Assembly (NCBI GenBank): GCA_023897205.1
Contig: JAHWDD010000004.1
Span: 5,766,001-5,830,000 of the forward strand
Direction of reading: 5' to 3'
Length of the DNA: 64,000 nucleotides
DNA from: Exophiala sp. HKRS030
Taxonomy: Eukaryota > Ascomycota > Eurotiomycetes > Chaetothyriales > Herpotrichiellaceae
Shown: in pieces, positions 33,018 to 44,265 of the stretch
How the letters are laid out: each line of letters starts with the position of its first letter
Position numbering within the stretch: position 1 is the first letter of the stretch
Translations under genes and position numbers: made by a program
Notes under the pieces: generated by a model
Databases searched by the model: none
What the model was told of the DNA's origin: nothing
What the model saw: the letters and a program-made list of their open reading frames with translations, nothing else

Positions 33018-36000
33018 TCAGTGGAAAACAAAAATATGTCCACCACGATCGACGCTCACCACACAACCGTACGGCTTCTTCAGCACAACCACATCCGTGA
33101 TCGCATCCATGTGTGTGCGGATAATGTGTTGTTGCTCGGCACTGATGATGGTATGTCGCAATGGTTTTGCGGGAGAAGATTGTCCTCTTTGCTTGGTTGA
33201 CGTGGCACTTGCAGATGGCGTTGCAGCTGGTGTAGTCCGACCTGTCTTTGTAGGCGTGGACACACCAGAATGATCCTTTCGAGATGATCTCGTGGGTGTT
33301 GCCCTTGCACTTCCGGATTTGGCATCGGTGGCAGATGATGGATCTGGGAACTTTTCTTGGATAAGTGCAATCTGAGCTCCCGAATTTAGGAACAATGGAT
33401 GCGTGACTTCGTACTTAGGTTTCACTTTGCTGCCTTCATCATTATAGGTCATAGGCCCTGAGATGATGAAGCTGTTCTCCGGGCGAGTAATGTCCCAATA
33501 TCGCACTGCACGGTCGGCACCACCCGTGAATAAGAGTGCGTATCTGTTGGGGTTTTCTGGTTGAGATGTATTCTGTAGGTAATCGTACAGTACATACATG
33601 GCTTGTACTGGAGGATTTTTCAATGCAACCAAACTTGATCCGGGGTCTTGTCGATTCCTTGTAGTTTCACTCGAAGCAGCATTGGCAGGCTTCTGCTGGC
33701 TTTCGTCAACGGATATTGATTCGTCGTCGACCTCTCTCGAAATCCTTGCCAAGATCTTCTCGCCTGTCTCGCTATCAGGAGAAAAGCTTTCATAGGGACG
33801 TAATATGGTTGGAGGAACAAATGTACTGTTCCTTATGACCTCTCGACACACAAGCTTTTCCAAATCCCATACACTGATATCCCCACCGGCGCTGACCATC
33901 ACCCATCTACCATGGCCTTTGGTTGGATGAATCAATATTCGGTCGATTCTTGAGCTTGCTTGTATGCCGAAGCTCCGAAGGTTAAGTTTGAATCTCAAAT
34001 CCCACAAGTCCAAAATTCCATGACTGGTACCGAGCAAAAGCCAATGATGTTTTTTATCAACACAAAAGGTAGTCGGTGTACCATGAGATGTTGGATTTTC
34101 CATGCTGTGTACAACTTCCATATTTTTAAGATCGATTGCCAAGATCCGACATTTATTTGTGGCAGCGAGGAGAATTGACTGAGATGTCTGAGTACGGTAA
34201 TGGTATAACCAAACAGCAAACTCCGGTATATTCTCGATTTCATTATCAGCTTCTGACTGGGGAGAAACTCGACGAGCTGAAATCTGGAAATCCCGTATCA
34301 GAGTCGGTTTACCGTATTTCGAGCTCTCACCCCCATCCAATGACTTGTACTCTATTCGGACTAGATGAATACTTCCATCATCCGCTCCACTGATGAAAGT
34401 ATGTGTACCATCAACAAAACACAAACTTTTCACTTTAGAGCCATCTGGATGTCGATGGGTGACTCTCGATCGAGGAGTAACATTCTTTTCAAGTCGAATG
34501 GTATCCCATATCTTACAAGTACCATCGTCTGATGCTGTGACGAAAAAAGCATGGTCTGGTGCTGCGCAAACTCGGTTAATTGATCCAGTGTGCTCGTGAA
34601 AACTCGTCAGCAGTTGACCAGTAGGGCGCCACGGGTCGGAACGGAAAACAAGCTCTTGAGCGCTTTTACTACTACCCTGCTGAGGTACATCTGTTGCTCT
34701 CTTGATCGGTGATTTCGAGTCTGCCGAGGCACGTGGCGGACCGAAATCAATTAGATCAATGGGGAAATTTTCCATAAAGTGGTGATCGAGCAACTTGAGA
34801 ATATTTGGGTCGTTACCGCTATAGGAATGTTTGAGTTCGTAAGCCGGGGTTTTACGACCTGGACTTGGTGATGTGGACCTGGACTTGTCCGCTGCATTGA
34901 CTGTTATGGCAAGAGCAGAGTGACCAGCTGTGCTCTTCCGTGATAATGCACCGTCCACCTTACCAAAAGCAATCTCTGAAGTGGTAGATATCTCAGCATC
35001 GGCCTTTGTCGAATCCTTTCGGTTCATCAAGTTGATCCCACTATTTCGATGTCTCAATTCAAGAGGGGTATTTCGACGTAGTGATAGTCGTTCAGCTCCA
35101 CCAGGAGATTGTCCACCATTGGTGAGGTTAGAACTGCTCGGTAGAGAACTATCATCAATATTGATCGAAGGTGGTCCATCAGGTCGATCAGAAGACGGAC
35201 CGCGAGTATGAATATTCAGTGGTTTTGAAGAGTTGGTTGTGTTAGCAACAATGCCAAGAGCGTTTGAGGGCGATTGTTTTCGCGAAGACCTTTCATCAAT
35301 ATTGGTTGAAGCATCGAGAAGAGCGTCTGCCAGGCTATGACGTTCATCGTGGCGGGATTTGTGTTCTGATAATGCTGGACGACTTTTGGTGCTCCCTGTT
35401 AGCTGACCACTTGTTTGACGTTGATCGAAGAATATGTTCTGCGGAGTCACATCGATTTGGTTCAAAGATACTATAGTGTTCAGCATTCGGTGTTTCTCAT
35501 CGCGGTCATCCATCTCCTTATCTTTGGCTCCATGTTCCAGATCTCGATTTGATTTGTAATTGGAGACATGCCAGATATACTCCCGAAGAGCAAGCAACTT
35601 GATTTCATCATCGACGGTCAAACCGAGGTTGCGCAAGGTTTCCAATGAGGCTTGATCGTCCTTGTCTTTTTGAGCAGGATTGATTCGAGTGAGTAGCCTT
35701 GACGTCAATGCTGTTTGAGCCTGTGGGGTACTGGGATCAGACAACGTGAAGGCGCCATCACGGCTCGCAGCTGTCCAGAAAATGCTATTGCCTTTTCTTG
35801 CCGCCCAGCTGACTGCCGCATCAAACACAGTTTTGGATAGCGGACGTTTGAGATTGTCCAAGATTCTATCTTCCGTCAGGACAGTGATCTTGGTCTTTAG
35901 GAAGGGTTCAAGTCTCGGCAGAATGATGCAAGCTTGGTCAGCCTTGGAAACATATTTGCAGGACAAAGAGATAAATTGTACGGCGCTTTCGCGAACCCAC

Positions 36001-38045
36001 GCACTAGGATGCATGAGAAATCGGGTAGCCATATCGATCAATTCCCAAGTTGTGGATTTTTGTATGAGACCAAGGTCGGCCATTCGCGCAAGAGATCTGA
36101 AAACCTTCTCAACCACAAATGCCTCCGAGTCGATCAAAGACCCAACCATGATAGGTAAGATGAATTGCTCCAGGGTGGAAGTTCCTACGTAGGACGCAAT
36201 ACCGACCAAGGCCTCAAAGAAAGCACATCGTAAAACCCAATCTTTCTCATTCAAATAGGTGTTGAGATGTGTCAAAATGACCTCGCTCGCTTTCGTGCTT
36301 CCGAAGAATACGCAAAGTTGAGATATTGAACCGAGCAAAGCCCTCTTAACGGAAGGCTCAGGATCTGTGATCAAAGCGACAGTCGCTTCTTCGTAATGTG
36401 GTACCAATTCCGCTCTGGCAACGTCATAAAGGCCATGATAAGAAGATTCGGGTGCCCATTCTTCTGCCCGGAGTGCTGGAAGTCGTCCATCAGCTCGAAT
36501 TGCGTGGATCATATCCAGAATACGTGATGAAGACAAAGCCAGTGATGCAAGACATGATGCATAGGCGGAACGTACAAGTACACTTGGCTCGTTGCTCGGA
36601 CTCAGGACAAATAGGCGAAGTTTCGGGAATATATACTCGGGAAACACGTAGGCATTGATGGGGGTGATGGTTTGAACCATTTCAAAAAGAGCCGTCAACG
36701 CATATATGGCGGCAGTTTTGACAATGTCAGAACTATCTGACAAAAGACCGACAATGTAAGGAAGGATGCGGTCAAGCTTCGCCTCATCTGGGAGACGTTC
36801 GGCAAAGGCAATAAGAAGGTCGCATGCCTTGAGCCTTGCAGATGCCTTTGCGGTGTTCCGGAGACTAGCAACAACTAGGGTCAGGAAAAGAAGACTTCCA
36901 TCGTAAAGTGCGGGGTTGGTTTCTAGTGATCTGAGGCCATTACTCGTACGCAAGGAGACAGAAAGTAATGACTTGGAGGATGATTTTGAAGGAACTGGAC
37001 CATAGCCTAGGAAGAATGATATCTTGTCGAAATCGTAGTAAACTCGTTCAATATTATCGTCAGATTCGGTGAGACTAGCAGAGTCCAGGATAATAGGTTT
37101 CGACGCGGTGGCAGTTCGGGTAAGATCCAGCATGTATTGATGCAGAAAGCTGTAAAAGTAGTCGGGGAAAATTTTCGATCGATAAAATGATAGATGTTGC
37201 TCTGCCGAGTAGCGTTTCTCCGGATCGAGCTCGATCATGTTGAGAATCATGGATCTTACTTCATGATCTTCGATCTTGTTGAGATGGGTATGTTCCGGGC
37301 TGTATTCCCCGGTTCGATATTTGAAGATCTGACTCAGTGAAAAGATAGGTCCTTCAAGAAAGATTTCGGCGATGGTGCATCCGACGCTAAACATATCCAT
37401 CGCCCAATTCAATTCCCCTTGTAGATCACCTACGCTGGTGGTTGTGAATCTCTCGGGAGCTATGTAACACGTGCGACGACCAGAAGTGTCAAAATAAAAG
37501 GAGAAATCAGCAGGATTATCTTCGGGCAGGTTGGTCGGTTTGAAGGAAGAGGAAAAATCAGTCAGATACAGCCAGTTCCAAGATGTGACCAACAGATTCT
37601 CAGTTTTGATATCCCCATGATAGACGTTGTGACTGTGACAATCACGGACAGCACTGAGAAGCTGAAAGGCTAGCCACTTCTTTTCAACGTCCTCGAGAAA
37701 AGGCCGTGTACTCAGTCGATCGTAGACAGAGCTGAACATATACTGACGGACGAGAAACCCAGAATCTCCTGACTCAACAAGCTTCTGATAGCCAAGGGCA
37801 TTAGGTATATCTGCCAGAACACGACGCTCATGAAGAATTTGTCGAACATAGTCTCGCACATCGAAAGCAGGATAGGGTTTCATAACGATCTTGACAAAAA
37901 CAAAGCCTTGAGTGTTTTTGGCTCTGATGCTTTTCATGAAACGAGCTGAAGCCAGAGTCTTATCGGGAACCAAATCTGCCAATTCTGGGCTATTGAGACT
38001 GGCAGACGCTGCCGAGAGCGTGGTCATAGAGTAACCCTGCCCCAT
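33018..38045 (-). CDS. VPS15: Vps15-type regulatory kinase subunit of the class III PI3-kinase complex
   Basis: A single-exon 1675-residue protein. The start at 38045 is chosen because it gives MGQGYS, the N-myristoylation signal expected for Vps15; the frame extends 17 codons upstream but without need. The kinase domain runs about 25-330 with Lys52 (FVFVKIV), HGDIKTEN at 143-150 in place of HRD, and DFS at 163-165 in place of DFG, as in other Vps15 pseudokinase-like proteins. HEAT-type helical repeats fill about 390-700, a disordered Ser-rich linker follows, and WD40 repeats occupy about 1160-1675. Vps15 anchors Vps34 and Atg6/Beclin to endosomal and autophagic membranes. Length is a little above yeast Vps15 because of the linker, which is usual in filamentous fungi. 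Confidence 0.96.
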   Translation of the reverse strand: MGQGYSMTTLSAASASLNSPELADLVPDKTLASARFMKSIRAKNTQGFVFVKIVMKPYPAFDVRDYVRQILHERRVLADIPNALGYQKLVESGDSGFLVRQYMFSSVYDRLSTRPFLEDVEKKWLAFQLLSAVRDCHSHNVYHGDIKTENLLVTSWNWLYLTDFSSSFKPTNLPEDNPADFSFYFDTSGRRTCYIAPERFTTTSVGDLQGELNWAMDMFSVGCTIAEIFLEGPIFSLSQIFKYRTGEYSPEHTHLNKIEDHEVRSMILNMIELDPEKRYSAEQHLSFYRSKIFPDYFYSFLHQYMLDLTRTATASKPIILDSASLTESDDNIERVYYDFDKISFFLGYGPVPSKSSSKSLLSVSLRTSNGLRSLETNPALYDGSLLFLTLVVASLRNTAKASARLKACDLLIAFAERLPDEAKLDRILPYIVGLLSDSSDIVKTAAIYALTALFEMVQTITPINAYVFPEYIFPKLRLFVLSPSNEPSVLVRSAYASCLASLALSSSRILDMIHAIRADGRLPALRAEEWAPESSYHGLYDVARAELVPHYEEATVALITDPEPSVKRALLGSISQLCVFFGSTKASEVILTHLNTYLNEKDWVLRCAFFEALVGIASYVGTSTLEQFILPIMVGSLIDSEAFVVEKVFRSLARMADLGLIQKSTTWELIDMATRFLMHPSAWVRESAVQFISLSCKYVSKADQACIILPRLEPFLKTKITVLTEDRILDNLKRPLSKTVFDAAVSWAARKGNSIFWTAASRDGAFTLSDPSTPQAQTALTSRLLTRINPAQKDKDDQASLETLRNLGLTVDDEIKLLALREYIWHVSNYKSNRDLEHGAKDKEMDDRDEKHRMLNTIVSLNQIDVTPQNIFFDQRQTSGQLTGSTKSRPALSEHKSRHDERHSLADALLDASTNIDERSSRKQSPSNALGIVANTTNSSKPLNIHTRGPSSDRPDGPPSINIDDSSLPSSSNLTNGGQSPGGAERLSLRRNTPLELRHRNSGINLMNRKDSTKADAEISTTSEIAFGKVDGALSRKSTAGHSALAITVNAADKSRSTSPSPGRKTPAYELKHSYSGNDPNILKLLDHHFMENFPIDLIDFGPPRASADSKSPIKRATDVPQQGSSKSAQELVFRSDPWRPTGQLLTSFHEHTGSINRVCAAPDHAFFVTASDDGTCKIWDTIRLEKNVTPRSRVTHRHPDGSKVKSLCFVDGTHTFISGADDGSIHLVRIEYKSLDGGESSKYGKPTLIRDFQISARRVSPQSEADNEIENIPEFAVWLYHYRTQTSQSILLAATNKCRILAIDLKNMEVVHSMENPTSHGTPTTFCVDKKHHWLLLGTSHGILDLWDLRFKLNLRSFGIQASSRIDRILIHPTKGHGRWVMVSAGGDISVWDLEKLVCREVIRNSTFVPPTILRPYESFSPDSETGEKILARISREVDDESISVDESQQKPANAASSETTRNRQDPGSSLVALKNPPVQAMYVLYDYLQNTSQPENPNRYALLFTGGADRAVRYWDITRPENSFIISGPMTYNDEGSKVKPKYEVTHPLFLNSGAQIALIQEKFPDPSSATDAKSGSARATPTRSSRKDHSGVSTPTKTGRTTPAATPSASATSTKQRGQSSPAKPLRHTIISAEQQHIIRTHMDAITDVVVLKKPYGCVVSVDRGGHIFVFH

Positions 38046-39433
38046 GATGAAGATTTGCTTGGGGGTGTATGGTCGAATCCGGCGTGACCTTCTCAAGAAC
38101 GGATTAGTAACACATCAACCAGTGAAGTCATGGCTGCGTAAAGCATTCCCCATTCTTGGTCATGAAGCCATGTATGATGTTGTCGTAGCAAATATAAGAG
38201 CAAACGGAAGAAACCCCTAGCGTGCAACCAACGGGATTCCTGCGATCCTCCTTATCTGTGGATCACTACTGCCAACACTGACTGAATGAGACAAGAAACT
38301 GGGGAAGATTTGTGTGCCTGCGTCTCTTTAGATTGATAATGCGACGAGAATGGAAGGAGTCGTTGTGGCTTTTGTGTTCGTATAATCGTGAGATTGTCAT
38401 TTCCATGGAAGACGTGGTGACACGACAGGCGCCCGTGGAAGGTTAACCACGTCTTGTCATTTTGGTCATTCGTGTCATTCCATCAGGAGCTAGGCTATAT
38501 TGGGAAGCAGAAGTCGGGATTTTACGGTGGACTAAATGAATGATGCATGAAGCCATTGCGATCTCTAATGCTCCGCTGCACTGCCTGTGCATGCCCGTCC
38601 CCTTGTGACATCGCAGGACCCCTCGGCGCTCGGGCTTCCCAGGCACCCAAACCACACCCACGGATGCCCATCAGATGGGCTCGGGGTTGCAGGGGCTGCC
38701 TGCAGGACCCCAAATGCCCACTGGCCAACACGTCTCCCACTGGCCGCCTCCCCCTTTTTTTCCACCCTCAAAATGCAGATTCACAATTGGCATCCAACGC
38801 TCACGTGCTGGTCATTTACTGGTCACTTACTGGTCATCCGCCACGGCCCTCCGTATTCTCCGACTTTCTTTTCCCGATCCGCAATCCACAGAAGACAGAG
38901 AAAAACCTTGCCATCCACTGACACACCCCTGTCACCTGTCCTTATGGCCCCTTATCCCTTGCTAGGCTTTGGTAGGCCTACCAAATGCTGCTAATGCCGG
39001 ATAACTGCGACGTGGTCCATTACCATTGTCGTCATATCACACGAGCGTTTGGCATTTGCCAGAGAGATGCCCAACTCAGCTTCTATCCTTTGAGTCTAAC
39101 AAGCACAGTCAGATCTCATCTCTCCAGAGTGCAACGTGTCTTGTCGCTTTATATTTCACCTGATTCATCGCCCAGCCTCAATTCCTCCTCACATTACACC
39201 AAAAGGTCCCTCTGATGCAACGTCGGCCGGCATCTGTGACGAGTGACGTTTTAGTGAAATTGTGCATATTCCACCAGAACACTCAAACGCACACGCAAAC
39301 GCACACGCACACAATTACCCGCACCAATATCCGCACGGCTCAGCCAAATATTTCAGGCACGAAGATGCGGGCGGAATTCCAAACCCAACTACAATTCTGG
39401 AAGAGCTGAACTTTCTTCTCAGGCGTCGTCGAC
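38046..39433. promoter_or_regulatory. divergent intergenic region between VPS15 and the TBC gene
   Basis: No gene is supported here. One CACGTG E-box lies at 38802-38807. A short ACGCACACGCA-type repeat at about 39288-39313 is in the leader of the TBC gene. The last 200 bp are A/C-rich with little G, as in many fungal 5' untranslated regions. Confidence 0.4.
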
Positions 39434-42400
39434 ATGTCCGAAAATGGTAGTAACAATTCAAGGCGATCCTCCTCACAGACATCTCATGCCTCCAACGATC
39501 TTAAAAAGCCCAAAACCATCCGCGGTCTACCGAAGCGCCATGGCTCCAAAACTTCTACGAGGTCCGCCGATCTGGAAGATCCTGCTTTGACCTCATTTCC
39601 TTCCTTCTCTCCCGAACCTGACCTTAAAACACCAAAACCGGTCGATGATGCGCCTCCAAAACCATCGAGATCCATCTCACAAAAGGAAAGGGATAGAAAG
39701 ACAACACTTGCAGGGCTGACAAATGCCTCACCCTCGTTCAATAAACAAAATGCTTTGTTCGACGATTCCCCGCGCTCGTCAACTGACATTCCGGGCTCAT
39801 TGCATTTGGCAAGTGACGATCACATCGAAAGACTTATTGCTAGGGCTGGGGCCGTGAAATTGGTGAGACAATATGCCTCCGATCTGGCACAGAGAGACGC
39901 GGAGATATCGGCCCTTCGCATTCGTGCCGACAACCGCGAAAGAGAACTCAAGAAACTTCTGCGAGAAGCAAATGTTGCTACCGCAGATGTGGAGAAGCGA
40001 CTACTCCGATTGGAACAAGGATTCTCTGCTCCAGGCATGTTTGGACAGTTTGAGGCAGCCAATGCAGGAAAATCGCTCACATCTCTTGACGGCATGATGA
40101 GTGAAGCCATGGCAGAAGACATTCTGACCGGTAGTCCCGTTCAGGCTTTTCCTAGTCTTGATTTCGGTGCCGACGGCGGTGACTCGAAATCAGTCGCTCT
40201 GTCGGAGCCTGGTACTTATCGGAGCAGGACTGGATCACGCGAGAGCAGAACAATTAAAGACAGTCAGACTCCAAGCCGAGCAAATAGCATTCTCAGCGAG
40301 AGCAGTCAGGATTTGGATGCCACCTTGCGACCACGAGTACCAAGTGCTACGTCCAATAAAGTCTCTGCGTTGCAGAATATGTTTTCTGCCCCCTCACAAT
40401 CCACCAGCTATTTCATCGGCGGCAAGCCTATCAAGAAGCCGAAACTCGGAGATGAATCAAGTGTACGTTCCAATCAGTCCGGTCGATCTTTTGCCTCGTG
40501 GACACAAATTTTTGGTGGCAAGTCAAATGGACGATCTAGGGCGTCATCTTTAGGACAAGATGCTCCAGTTGTCAAGACTACGAGTGAAGCCGAGGCGTCT
40601 TTGGCTAGTCTGTCCAAAACCCGCACGAATCCTTCACAAGATCCCAACAAATCCAGTCAGTCTTTACCTTCGACTGGAAACGCAAAAATCCGACCGCCTC
40701 CCAAAAGAACGCCAACTGCCAGCAGATTGTCCGCAAGCCCTAGTCATGTCAGGAAAGAATCAAATGCGAGCAGCTTACCACCCACTGTTGAGTTGGATTC
40801 AATGATTGAAAGCTCACAACTGCCACCTACCATGACAAACCAAAATCATGACAGCAGTGGCTTGTTAACCGATCGATATGGATTTATCTACGACCAGAAA
40901 CGACGCAAAAGACAAGCTTTGCAAGTAAAGCAGCACAAAAAGAACAAGATGAGTGGAGCTGAAACAATTGCAAGTTTCAGAAGTGGTGAGAGTCCTCAAT
41001 CGGAAGGCTTAGTAGAGAGACCGTCAACGCCGTTGTCAATAGACGAGGAAGCCCCAAAAAGTCATGGCAGGACTATCTCAAAGTCTCTACCACAGTCTCT
41101 TCAGGTCGTCCAAGAGAGCTACTTTCGCATACACCATCCGCTGGAGCAGTTGTCACAGTCAATACTGCTGATGCTACAGGTGCAATTACACCTCCACGCC
41201 GAGAAGCCTCAATCTCCATCTCCGCTCAAAAAGCATTGCCAACCACTAGCCTTGTCACTGAACCGCAGTCCTCTGCAGTCACGGCGGTTTCTGGCGACTT
41301 TACCCCAGACTCGGAGACAGATGCGACAAATGATTCCGGATCTGCGAAACTGCTTCTTGAACAGTTGACAGAATTGCATGATGCTTTGCAGACGGATCGA
41401 GCCACCCGCTGGAATGATTTTCTTCGCAGGGTACGGGCTGAGAGAGCTAGCAATGCGGTCGAACGCTCTTCAAACAACGTACCGGAGGCAGATGTTGTCA
41501 ATGGAGAGCTCATCGGGATTGCGACGTTGGGCCGTTCTTCCAAGACCAAAAACAAATATTTACATTTCAAATCCTTGGTATTGTCCGGAATCCCTGTCTC
41601 TTTGCGCCCGAAGATTTGGGCCGAATGTTCCGGTGCCACAGCCTTGAGAAACCCCGGATACTATGAAGACCTCGTGTCCCGCTCTCGAGACGAAACAGAT
41701 ATCGATCCAATTATTGCAAGCCAGATCAAAGCCGACGTCGGGCGAACGCTGACGGATAACGTGTTCTTCCGTAATGGACCAGGAGTTCAAAGACTGGAGG
41801 AGCTGTTGAGAGCCTATTCATTACACAACCCCGGATCGGATACTGTCAAGGTAAGTTCCTAGTGTCTATCTGATAGGGAACGTGATCTGACTTGATTTCT
41901 GTAGGGATGAACTTGATTACCGCATCACTGCTCCTTATCTGTGCAACTGCGGAAGACTGTTTTTGGTTACTTGTGGCAATCATTGATGTCATATTACCCA
42001 GTCAATATTTCAGCTCAACCTTACTTGTGGCTAGAGCCGATCAAGTTGTCCTTCGGCAGTACGTAGCCGAAGTCTTACCCAAACTCAGCGCCAAATTGGA
42101 CGAGCTTGGTGTTGAATTGGAGGCTTGCACCTTTCACTGGTTCCTATCTCTATACACTGGAGTCTTAACAGGTGGTGAAGCTTTGTATCGTGTGTGGGAT
42201 GTCATGTGAGTCGTTGTCTTGTAACCCTCGCGACGAGCTGGCCTTGACTAATACGTAATGGACAGTCTTTGCTTAAACAGTTCGGATGCACTCCCGTATG
42301 CGATCACGCCAACGACGCGCAATCTTGGCGTAGACATGTCAGCTCTTAATTTGAGCACACCATCAACCCCAAATACCTCCACCACGCCTGAGCTTGAGAA

Positions 42401-42656
42401 CGAACCCGACGAACACGACGGCACGAGCTCCTCCTTCTTATTTCAACTTGCTCTGGCGTTACTGAAGTTGAACGAAAACCAGATCTTGGCACTCGACTCG
42501 GCTGCACAAGTCTACACTTATATCAATCACAATATGACCAACCATGCGATCAGTATTGATGCTTTGGTACATGCTAGCGAAGGACTGAGGACAAGAATCA
42601 AAAAGAGTGAGGTTCTGGAGAGGAGAAGGGCTGCTGTTAAGGAGCTGGGCGCTTAA
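39434..42656 (+). CDS. TBC-domain Rab GTPase-activating protein, two frame breaks
   Basis: Three exons: 39434-41850, 41905-42205 and 42266-42656 (introns 54 and 60 bp). The N-terminal 700 residues are Ser-rich with a short coiled coil around residues 145-200 and the conserved DRYGFIYDQKRRKRQ block. The TBC domain fills about 705-1030: IKADVGRTL holds the arginine finger, GYCQGMNLITASL the glutamine finger, then FWLLVAIIDVILP and ELEACTFHWFLSLY. The frame slips by -1 at the C4/A5 run 41052-41060 (true continuation KKSWQDYLKV) and at the C4 run 41829-41832, immediately before the glutamine finger, which becomes IGYCQG only after the slip. Restoring both bases gives 1036 residues. TBC proteins switch off Rab GTPases; the specific Rab cannot be told. 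Confidence 0.87.
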
Positions 42657-44265
42657 GTCTGTCGAATGTCGCACGCAGCCCAGCGACAGTCGTTGTCTTG
42701 CTATTTGATCATCCACTCACGCGACGACGTGAAGGCGGCGAAATTCCGCACGGAAAACGTATGGACCAAAAATATCGAAAAGTTGATCTAGGAGAGCGAA
42801 GAGAAAAGAAAAACCGCCGCCAACATGTGAACTTGAATGCAAGTGAAAGGGCAGCTTGGGCGGAGTATTGAAAGTTCTTCTCGTCGGGAGATTTCACTAA
42901 GCACGAGAAGGACGGCTGCGTTGTTGAAATGGGTCAACCTGCAAGATGCCACAAACAGTCCTAAAACGACAGGACAAGCAAAGAAGTTTTTCCTTTTGTG
43001 TTTCGACCTCTTTTCTGAGGATTTGTTTCGTCCCTGGCCATCAATGCCAGAGAATTTGCACACACGTACATTCCAAGTTATATGATACCCCTTAGCGAGA
43101 AATTGTCAGAATTGCCAAATTACTATCCATTAAAACTTGCGCGCTTCATTCGTTGACATCAAAGATTTCCGTGCCACCATTTGAACCTGGCCCATTATAG
43201 TCTTCATATACGCATGAATCGATGGTCCAACTCATAGCTAACCCACGCGAGAGAACAGATGCGCAGCTAAGCGAAACTGCCTCACAAACAAGACGGCACA
43301 CTACCAAGTTTCAACCTACCCATAATCATCCAGGTCTCACGTCCACCACGAGTCACACATCGTTGGACAGACACTATCAGGACCACGGTGGCTGGCTAAA
43401 CAGAACTCATCAGAAGGCTTGTTCGCCTTGAGCCATCGAGTTATAGGGGTGATATGGTGATATGTTCTTGTGAAAAGCTGATTTCACGTCCGTGTTCGTG
43501 TTCACGTCGGCTTGTCTTGACTTGGTTTGACTTGACTTGACTTGACTTGACTGGGGCTTGTTAGTCATTCTACTGAGTTACAGTACATAGTCACGGGGCC
43601 AAGGAAGGATCGATTCGACATTGAGATCGACATGGTATCGCTATCGATCTACGCATCACGCGTCTACTTGGGCTCAAACGGGTTATGTTGGCTGGTCCGG
43701 TGTAACGAATCTACGCACGACGATCTGTCTTTGCAAACGGAGGAGCAAGAGGGTAGATCTTGTAAGGACTTTTGTGTTTGGGAGATTTATTGTTCATGTT
43801 GTTCGGCCTCTGAGCCGTAAGCTATTGGTATCTGCGATGGTGGCGCCGAGCTCGAAGCTGAAAAGGGTAAGGTAGGCCGTAGCTGTCGTGCTCGTGGTGC
43901 TGGCTGGGGTCAGGGCGATGAAAGAGCGAGTGCTGGTCTGGACATGGCAAAGAGCGTCTGAGGAGTCTTGCGGGTGAACTTTGAAGCGCTTGTTAATACC
44001 GGTGATGCTTAAGGGTCTCTCTGTCAAGAGTGCGTTGGATATGTCCTGGCTCTTTTTGCTCCGTCATGCACCGGTGTTGTCATTGGTGGGTGATGCGAAA
44101 GCAAGTCGTACTGGTAGTACGTTGCGCGACCCTCAAAACGAAGCACCGTTTGACACGGGTGTCCGACTCAAACCCAACGATGTCCTCAGCACTAACGGCT
44201 CCGCACTGCTGTTTTTGCTGTGTTGACCAATCATATGCCTAGCTTGCCCTTTTCCTAGACCTTGC
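42657..44265. other. intergenic between converging genes
   Basis: No gene is recognised in 1.6 kb. A CTTGA pentanucleotide repeat is at 43516-43552. Small open frames around 43600-44240 lack any domain. The 3' ends of the TBC and SNF2-RING genes lie at its borders. Confidence 0.45.
43516..43552. repeat. CTTGA pentanucleotide repeat
   Basis: Seven CTTGA-like units, of which the last four are perfect and contiguous (43531-43550). A simple-sequence repeat in non-coding DNA. Confidence 0.85.

Noticed and set aside
38571..38994. Overlapping plus and minus frames of 90-135 codons near 38.6-39.0 kb
   Set aside because: GC-rich intergenic DNA open on several frames at once; no domain in any.
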